Notes under the pieces: generated by a model
Told to the model about the DNA's origin: nothing
Databases searched by the model: none
The model's input: only the letters and a program-made list of their open reading frames with translations
Position numbers and translations under genes: made by a program
Assembly: GCF_030015065.1 (NCBI RefSeq)
Contig: NZ_JAIVFN010000003.1
Span: 49,293 to 113,292 of the forward strand
Direction of reading: 5' to 3'
DNA from: Xanthobacter autotrophicus
GTDB taxonomy: Bacteria; Pseudomonadota; Alphaproteobacteria; Rhizobiales; Xanthobacteraceae
Length of the DNA stretch: 64,000 bases
Shown here: in pieces, positions 59,596 to 64,000 of the stretch
Position numbering within the stretch: position 1 is the first letter of the stretch
Layout: every line of letters begins with the position of its first letter

Positions 59596-59982
59596 ACCAG
59601 CCTTCCCCACCCCACCAGGTGTCCCGGCAGGGAGATTCGCGCGGAAGTGACCCTCGCAGCGTAAGCCTGTGCGGACAAACCATGATTCGCGGTCATTCTG
59701 CCTTGAATTGCGCCAGCGCAACGTCCGTTTGGGGCTTGATCTGCGACGGTGACAATGCATCGTCCTACCGTCGAAACGGAGGGGCCAGGGTCATGACCTC
59801 ACTTCGCGAGCCTCGGGGCGGCGCGGGCCGGCCGGCGGCCTGTTCCGTGCCGCGTGGTGGCGCCGGGTCCGTGACGGACCTGCGTCCATGCCTCTCCGCC
59901 AGAACCATCTGAATTCATCGCGGGCGCGCCGCTCTCGCGGCGCCGCCGGGCGCCGCTGCCACGCCCGCGCCGGGGATCCTTC

Positions 59983-61842
59983 ATGAGCCTTTTGCCCGGA
60001 AGCCGGGGGTCGTCGACCGCGCACAAGCCGACCGCGCTGGATCACGCCCTGCGGGCCATACGTCCCGCCTTCATCTCCGTCATCGTCTTCAGCTTCTTCA
60101 TCAACCTGCTGGGCCTCAACGCCTCCATCTACATGATGCAGGTGTACGACCGCGTGCTGTCGAGCCGCAGCATCGAGACCCTGCTGCTCCTTACCCTGAT
60201 CACCGCCTTCCTCTACGTGGTGTGGTCGGTGCTGGAGGCGCTGCGCACCCGCGTGCTGGAGCGGGCCGGCTTCGCCTTCGACGCCAAGGTCCACGTGCCG
60301 GTGTTCGACGCCATCCAGCGCACCGCCGTGCGCGACCGCAGCTCCGGCCAGACCCAGAGCCTGCGCGACCTCGACACGGTGCGTGACTTCTTCGCCGGCC
60401 CCGGCCTTGCCGCCATGTGCGACCTGCCCTGGATGCCCATCTACGCCATCTGCGCCGCGCTGCTGCACCCCTATTACGGCCTCCTGGCGCTGGGCAGCGC
60501 GATTTTTTCCGGCATCCTCGCGGTGCTGAACAACCGCGCCACCCAGCCCAGCCTCGCCGCCTCCAATCGCGCCAGCATCAATGCCAGCACCCTCGCCGCC
60601 GCCACCCTGCGCAACGCCGAGGTGCTCCAGGCCATGGGCATGGCGCCCGAGCTGCGCCGGCGCTGGGGCGCCCTGCGCGAGCAGGCGCTGGGCTGGCAGG
60701 GCCAGGCCGGCGACCGGGGCACCATCCTGGTGGCGCTCACCAAGTTCAACCGCGCGCTGGTCCAGAGCGTGGTGATCGGGCTCGGCGCCTGGCTCGCCAT
60801 CAACAAGGAGATCTCCCCCGGCATGATCATCGCCGGCTCGATCCTGGTGGGGCGCTGCATCCAGCCCATCGAGCTTGCCGTGAGCAACTGGAAGTCGGTG
60901 GTGAACATGCGCTCGGCCCATGCCCGCATCCAGCAGCTCCTGGCCGCCGCGCCGGATCCCGGACGCCGGCTGCGCCTGCCGGACCCGCGCGGCGAGCTCG
61001 CCGTGGAGAACCTGTTCGTGCGCGCGCCCGGCCGCGACGTGCCGGTGGTGCGCGGCGTCTCCTTCCGCCTGCCCGCGGGCACCGGGCTCGGCATCGTCGG
61101 CCCCACTGCGGCCGGCAAGTCGAGCCTCGCGCGGGCCATCGTGGGGGTATGGCCTGCGGTGTCCGGCTGCGTGCGCCTCGACGGCTCGGAGCTCGGCCAC
61201 TGGGACGAGACGCAGCTCGGCCGCTCCATCGGCTACCTGCCGCAGGACGTGGAGCTGTTCTCCGGCACCATCGCCGAGAACATCGCCCGCTTCGGCGAGG
61301 TCCGCGACGGCGAGGTGGTGGCCGCTGCGCGCCTTGCCGGCGTGCACGACCTGATCCAGCACCTGCCCCAGGGCTACAACACCCAGATCGGCGAAGGCGG
61401 CGTCGCCCTGTCGGGCGGGCAGCGCCAGCGCATCGGGCTGGCGCGGGCGGTGTTCGGCCTGCCGGCCCTGATCGTCCTCGACGAGCCCAATGCCAGCCTC
61501 GACCCGCCCGGCGAGCTTGCCCTCGCCGAAGCGCTCAAGCAGCTCAAGGCCGCCGGGCGCACGGTGGTGATCGTGACCCACCGCCCATCGGCCCTCAACC
61601 AGTGCGACATGGTGCTGGCCCTGTCGGACGGCCTGCCCCAGGCCTTCGGCCCGCGCGAGGAGATCGTGAAGCGCATGATGGGCGTCGCGCCCGCGCAGTC
61701 GCCCGGCCGCCCCCGTCCCCCGCTGACGACCGTTCAGGGCGGCGCCGGCGCGCCGCCGGACGGCGGCCCGGCCGCAGGCGCAGCCCCGAGCCCGGCACAA
61801 GGACACCCCCCGGCGATGGAGGACGGCCATGCGGCTCCCTAA
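59983..61842 (+). CDS. Type I secretion ABC transporter (PrtD-like)
   Basis: The protein has 619 residues. The membrane part (about residues 25-310, six helices) starts RPAFISVIVFSFFINLLGLNASIYMMQVYDRVL, a PrtD hallmark. The ATPase part (about 335-560) has Walker A GPTAAGKSSL, signature LSGGQRQRIGLARA and Walker B LIVLDEPNASLDPP. Walker A has Ala-Ala where Gly-Ser is more usual. A proline/glycine-rich tail follows. It exports an RTX-type or similar protein with the partner encoded next, whose start overlaps by 14 bases. Confidence 0.92.
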   Translation: MSLLPGSRGSSTAHKPTALDHALRAIRPAFISVIVFSFFINLLGLNASIYMMQVYDRVLSSRSIETLLLLTLITAFLYVVWSVLEALRTRVLERAGFAFDAKVHVPVFDAIQRTAVRDRSSGQTQSLRDLDTVRDFFAGPGLAAMCDLPWMPIYAICAALLHPYYGLLALGSAIFSGILAVLNNRATQPSLAASNRASINASTLAAATLRNAEVLQAMGMAPELRRRWGALREQALGWQGQAGDRGTILVALTKFNRALVQSVVIGLGAWLAINKEISPGMIIAGSILVGRCIQPIELAVSNWKSVVNMRSAHARIQQLLAAAPDPGRRLRLPDPRGELAVENLFVRAPGRDVPVVRGVSFRLPAGTGLGIVGPTAAGKSSLARAIVGVWPAVSGCVRLDGSELGHWDETQLGRSIGYLPQDVELFSGTIAENIARFGEVRDGEVVAAARLAGVHDLIQHLPQGYNTQIGEGGVALSGGQRQRIGLARAVFGLPALIVLDEPNASLDPPGELALAEALKQLKAAGRTVVIVTHRPSALNQCDMVLALSDGLPQAFGPREEIVKRMMGVAPAQSPGRPRPPLTTVQGGAGAPPDGGPAAGAAPSPAQGHPPAMEDGHAAP

Positions 61843-63217
61843 GAGCCTGTTCAATCCCGGCCCCGCCCCGGCGACGCCCGACGATGCGGCGGCGCCCGCC
61901 GCCACGCCCGGAGGGCCGCCGCCGCCCTCGGCCGATTACGGCGCCATGGCCCGCGTGGGCTATACGGTCATCGCCTTCACCTTCCTCGGCCTCAGCGGCT
62001 GGGCGGCGCTGGCGCGGGTGGACAGCGCCGTCATCGCCCCCGGCGTGGTGGCGGTGGAAAGCAAGCGCCAGGTGGTGCAGCACCTGGAAGGCGGCATCGT
62101 TGCCGAGATCCTGGTCCGGGAAGGCGAGGAGGTGGCGAAGGACCAGGTGCTGTTCCGCCTCGACCCGACCCAGCCCAAGGCCAGCGACGACGCCGCCCTC
62201 GCCCAGCTGCGCGCGGCCCTGGCGCTGGAGGCGCGGCTGGTGGCGGAGCGGGACGAGAAAGACCAGATCACCTTCCCCGAGGAGCTTCTCGCCAACGCCC
62301 GGCTGGCCGTGGTCCGCGACGCCATGGCCGACCAGCTCACCCAGTTCCGCGACCGCCGCGCCGCCTTCAGGAGCCAGACCGGCATTCTGGAAAGCCGCGC
62401 CGAGCAGTCCGGCCACGAGATCGAGGGCCTCACCCAGGAACGGCTTTCCGCCGAGCAGCAGCTGGTGTTCATCGACGACGAGCTCGATGCCGTGCGCCAG
62501 CTGGAGCAGAAGCGCCTCGTGAACAAGTCCCGCGTCTCCGGGCTGGAGCGGGAGAAGGCCCGGCTCGAAGGGCTGGTGGGACGCAACGTGGCGGACACCG
62601 CCAAGGTGCGCGGCGCCATCGGCGAGCTCAACATGCAGATTTCCCAGCTGCGCCAGCAGCGGGCCGAGGACATCGGCAAGCAATTGCTGGACGTGCGCCA
62701 GAAGCTCGCCGAAATGTCGGAGAAGGTGCGCGTGACGCGCAACGTGCTGGGGCGCATCGACATCCGCGCCCCGCGCGGCGGCATGGTGCAGAACATCAAT
62801 GCCCGCGTCTACACCGTGGGCGCCGTGGCGCGGGCGGGCGACACGCTGCTGGAGATCGTGCCCCTCGACGAGCCGCTGGTGGTGGATGCCCAGGTGCCGG
62901 TGCAGGACATCGACCGGCTGAAGCGGAACGACACGGTGGAGGTTCGCTTCCCCTCCTTCCATGATCGCAGCACCCCCACGGTGATGGGCCGGCTGAAATC
63001 CGTCTCCCGCGACCGGCTGGTGGACGAGACCACCCACCAGCCCTACTTCCTGGCCCGGGTGGCGGTGGCCGACACCGACATTCCCGCCGCCCTCAAGCAG
63101 CGCCTGGTGCCCGGCATGAACGCGGAAGTCGCCTTCTATGTGGGCGAGCGCTCGGTCCTGAGCTATCTGGTGCGGCCCGTCACCGACGCCCTTTCCCGCG
63201 CCTTCACGGAGCGGTGA
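61829..63217 (+). CDS. HlyD-type secretion adaptor (PrtE-like)
   Basis: The 462-residue protein has an N-terminal proline-rich leader, one membrane helix (VGYTVIAFTFLGLSGWAALARVDS, about residues 48-70) and the periplasmic HlyD part with SKRQVVQHLEGGIVAEILVREGEEV, a long coiled coil (about 120-310) and RAPRGGMVQNINARVYTVGAV. It links the ABC exporter to an outer-membrane channel. Neither the channel gene nor a secreted substrate is present in this window. Confidence 0.92.
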   Translation: MRLPKSLFNPGPAPATPDDAAAPAATPGGPPPPSADYGAMARVGYTVIAFTFLGLSGWAALARVDSAVIAPGVVAVESKRQVVQHLEGGIVAEILVREGEEVAKDQVLFRLDPTQPKASDDAALAQLRAALALEARLVAERDEKDQITFPEELLANARLAVVRDAMADQLTQFRDRRAAFRSQTGILESRAEQSGHEIEGLTQERLSAEQQLVFIDDELDAVRQLEQKRLVNKSRVSGLEREKARLEGLVGRNVADTAKVRGAIGELNMQISQLRQQRAEDIGKQLLDVRQKLAEMSEKVRVTRNVLGRIDIRAPRGGMVQNINARVYTVGAVARAGDTLLEIVPLDEPLVVDAQVPVQDIDRLKRNDTVEVRFPSFHDRSTPTVMGRLKSVSRDRLVDETTHQPYFLARVAVADTDIPAALKQRLVPGMNAEVAFYVGERSVLSYLVRPVTDALSRAFTER

Positions 63218-63268
63218 GAAGGCTGGGAGACGGACACGCCCGAGCCGTTCGGGGAAAGGGAGACGGGG

Positions 63269-63904
63269 ATGCTGAGGATCTGGGGCCGGCTGAACTCGGT
63301 GAACGTGGAAAAGGTGGTGTGGTGCGCGCGGGAGCTGTCGGTGCCGTTCGAGCGCATCGACGCGGGCGGCGCCTTCGGCCTCGTGGACACGCCCGCCTTC
63401 CGTGCCCTCAACCCCTACGGCCGGGTTCCGGTGATCGAGGACGACGGCTTCGTCCTGTGGGAATCCAACGCCATCGTGCGCTATCTCTGCGCCCGCCACG
63501 GCCTGGGCACGCTGATGCCGGAAGATGCCCGCCTGCGCGCCGATGCCGAGCACTGGATGGACTTCCAGCTGAGCGCGGTGGCGCCCGTGCTCTCCCCGGT
63601 GTTCCGTGGCCTCGTGCGCACCGCGCCGGAGGCCCGCGACATGACCGTCATCACCCGCGCCTTCGGCGACCTGAAAGAGGCGCTGGCGGTGGCCGACGGA
63701 GCGCTGGCGACGCGCGCCTACCTCGTGGACGAGCGCTTCACCATGGCCGACATTCCGCTCGCCAGCGCCTGCCACCGCTGGTTCAACCTGCCGCTGGAAG
63801 GCACCGGGCTGGAACGCCCGGATTTCCCGCACCTGTTCGCCTGGTACGAGCGGCTGAAGGCCCGCCCCATCGCGGCCGAACTGATGGTGCTGCCGCTCAC
63901 CTGA
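63269..63904 (+). CDS. Glutathione S-transferase family protein
   Basis: The 211-residue protein has a thioredoxin-like domain MLRIWGRLNSVNVEKVVWCARELSVPFERI, then NPYGRVPVIEDDGFVLWESNAIVRYL with the cis-proline and Glu-Ser glutathione contacts. The helical domain ends GTGLERPDFPHLFAWYERLKARP. It lacks any signal peptide. It follows the prtE-like gene by 51 bases, probably under its own signal GGGAAAGGGAGA. The window ends about 96 bases after it with no further gene. Confidence 0.9.
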   Translation: MLRIWGRLNSVNVEKVVWCARELSVPFERIDAGGAFGLVDTPAFRALNPYGRVPVIEDDGFVLWESNAIVRYLCARHGLGTLMPEDARLRADAEHWMDFQLSAVAPVLSPVFRGLVRTAPEARDMTVITRAFGDLKEALAVADGALATRAYLVDERFTMADIPLASACHRWFNLPLEGTGLERPDFPHLFAWYERLKARPIAAELMVLPLT

Positions 63905-64000
63905 GCGGGTGCGTTTCGAGGGGGGCGCATTGACCTGAAACGCGGCCGGCCCCCTGCCCGCGTGCGGGGGAGGGTTCATCCGCTGCAGCCTGCCCCCACC

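Noticed and set aside
59791..61905. 704-codon minus-strand frame opposite the type I secretion ATPase gene
   Set aside because: It is antisense to clear Walker motifs on the other strand and its composition is histidine/glycine-rich with no domain.
63945..64000. GC-rich inverted segment at the window end, possible terminator
   Set aside because: The arms pair poorly and the T-run is too short; the window ends before the context can be judged.

Overview
The window is high-GC DNA with dense gene packing, long open antisense frames, ATGA-type start/stop overlaps and strong purine-rich ribosome binding sites. Gene content and Sox gene order (soxTRS divergent from soxVW) suggest an alphaproteobacterium of the order Hyphomicrobiales, most likely near Xanthobacter, Ancylobacter or Starkeya. 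That placement is inferred from content only; there is no rRNA gene here. No tRNA, CRISPR array or transposase gene was found.

Region 1 (1-24975) is for CoA-thioester catabolism. A minus-strand set (thioesterase, short-chain dehydrogenase, thiolase, feruloyl-CoA-synthetase-like ligase, crotonase) has every step needed for beta-oxidative shortening of an unsaturated aryl or alkyl acid. A TetR regulator separates it from a plus-strand operon for complete beta-oxidation (thiolase, fused hydratase/3-hydroxyacyl-CoA dehydrogenase, acyl-CoA dehydrogenase, acyl-CoA ligase). A second minus-strand block holds two alpha/beta hydrolases that lack the usual nucleophile serine, a metallo-beta-lactamase-fold enzyme, a glutathione transferase, a SnoaL-like protein, a complete branched-chain-type ABC importer and a two-subunit CoA-transferase. 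It is faced by an IclR regulator.

Region 2 (24972-37933) mixes small units. It holds a fumarylacetoacetase remnant that abuts a hairpin element; a glutaminase-STAS-cyclic-nucleotide-binding fusion followed 3 bases later by a CHASE2 adenylate cyclase; a FecR protein; a transglutaminase-like protein; an N-formylglutamate amidohydrolase; rpsU; a flavoprotein-methyltransferase fusion with a membrane-anchored partner; and probable gene remnants.

Region 3 (37934-44273) carries a TctD/TctE-type two-component system convergent with a NitT/TauT-type ABC importer, then soxT.

Region 4 (43167-55928) is a nearly complete Sox thiosulfate-oxidation locus: soxTRS, soxVW, soxXA, soxYZ, soxB, soxCD, a small cytochrome c, an exported DsrE-like protein and a flavocytochrome-type SoxF. 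SoxA and SoxD each carry a single CxxCH heme site.

Region 5 (55943-63904) has an EmrAB-type multidrug pump with a divergent TetR regulator, a PrtD/PrtE-type type I secretion pair and a glutathione transferase.

A family of intergenic elements of about 118 bp is scattered through the window. Each has two hairpins and CTAGAGC/GCTCTAG-like ends. The stems differ between copies but remain paired, and some copies supply the stop codon of the neighbouring gene.
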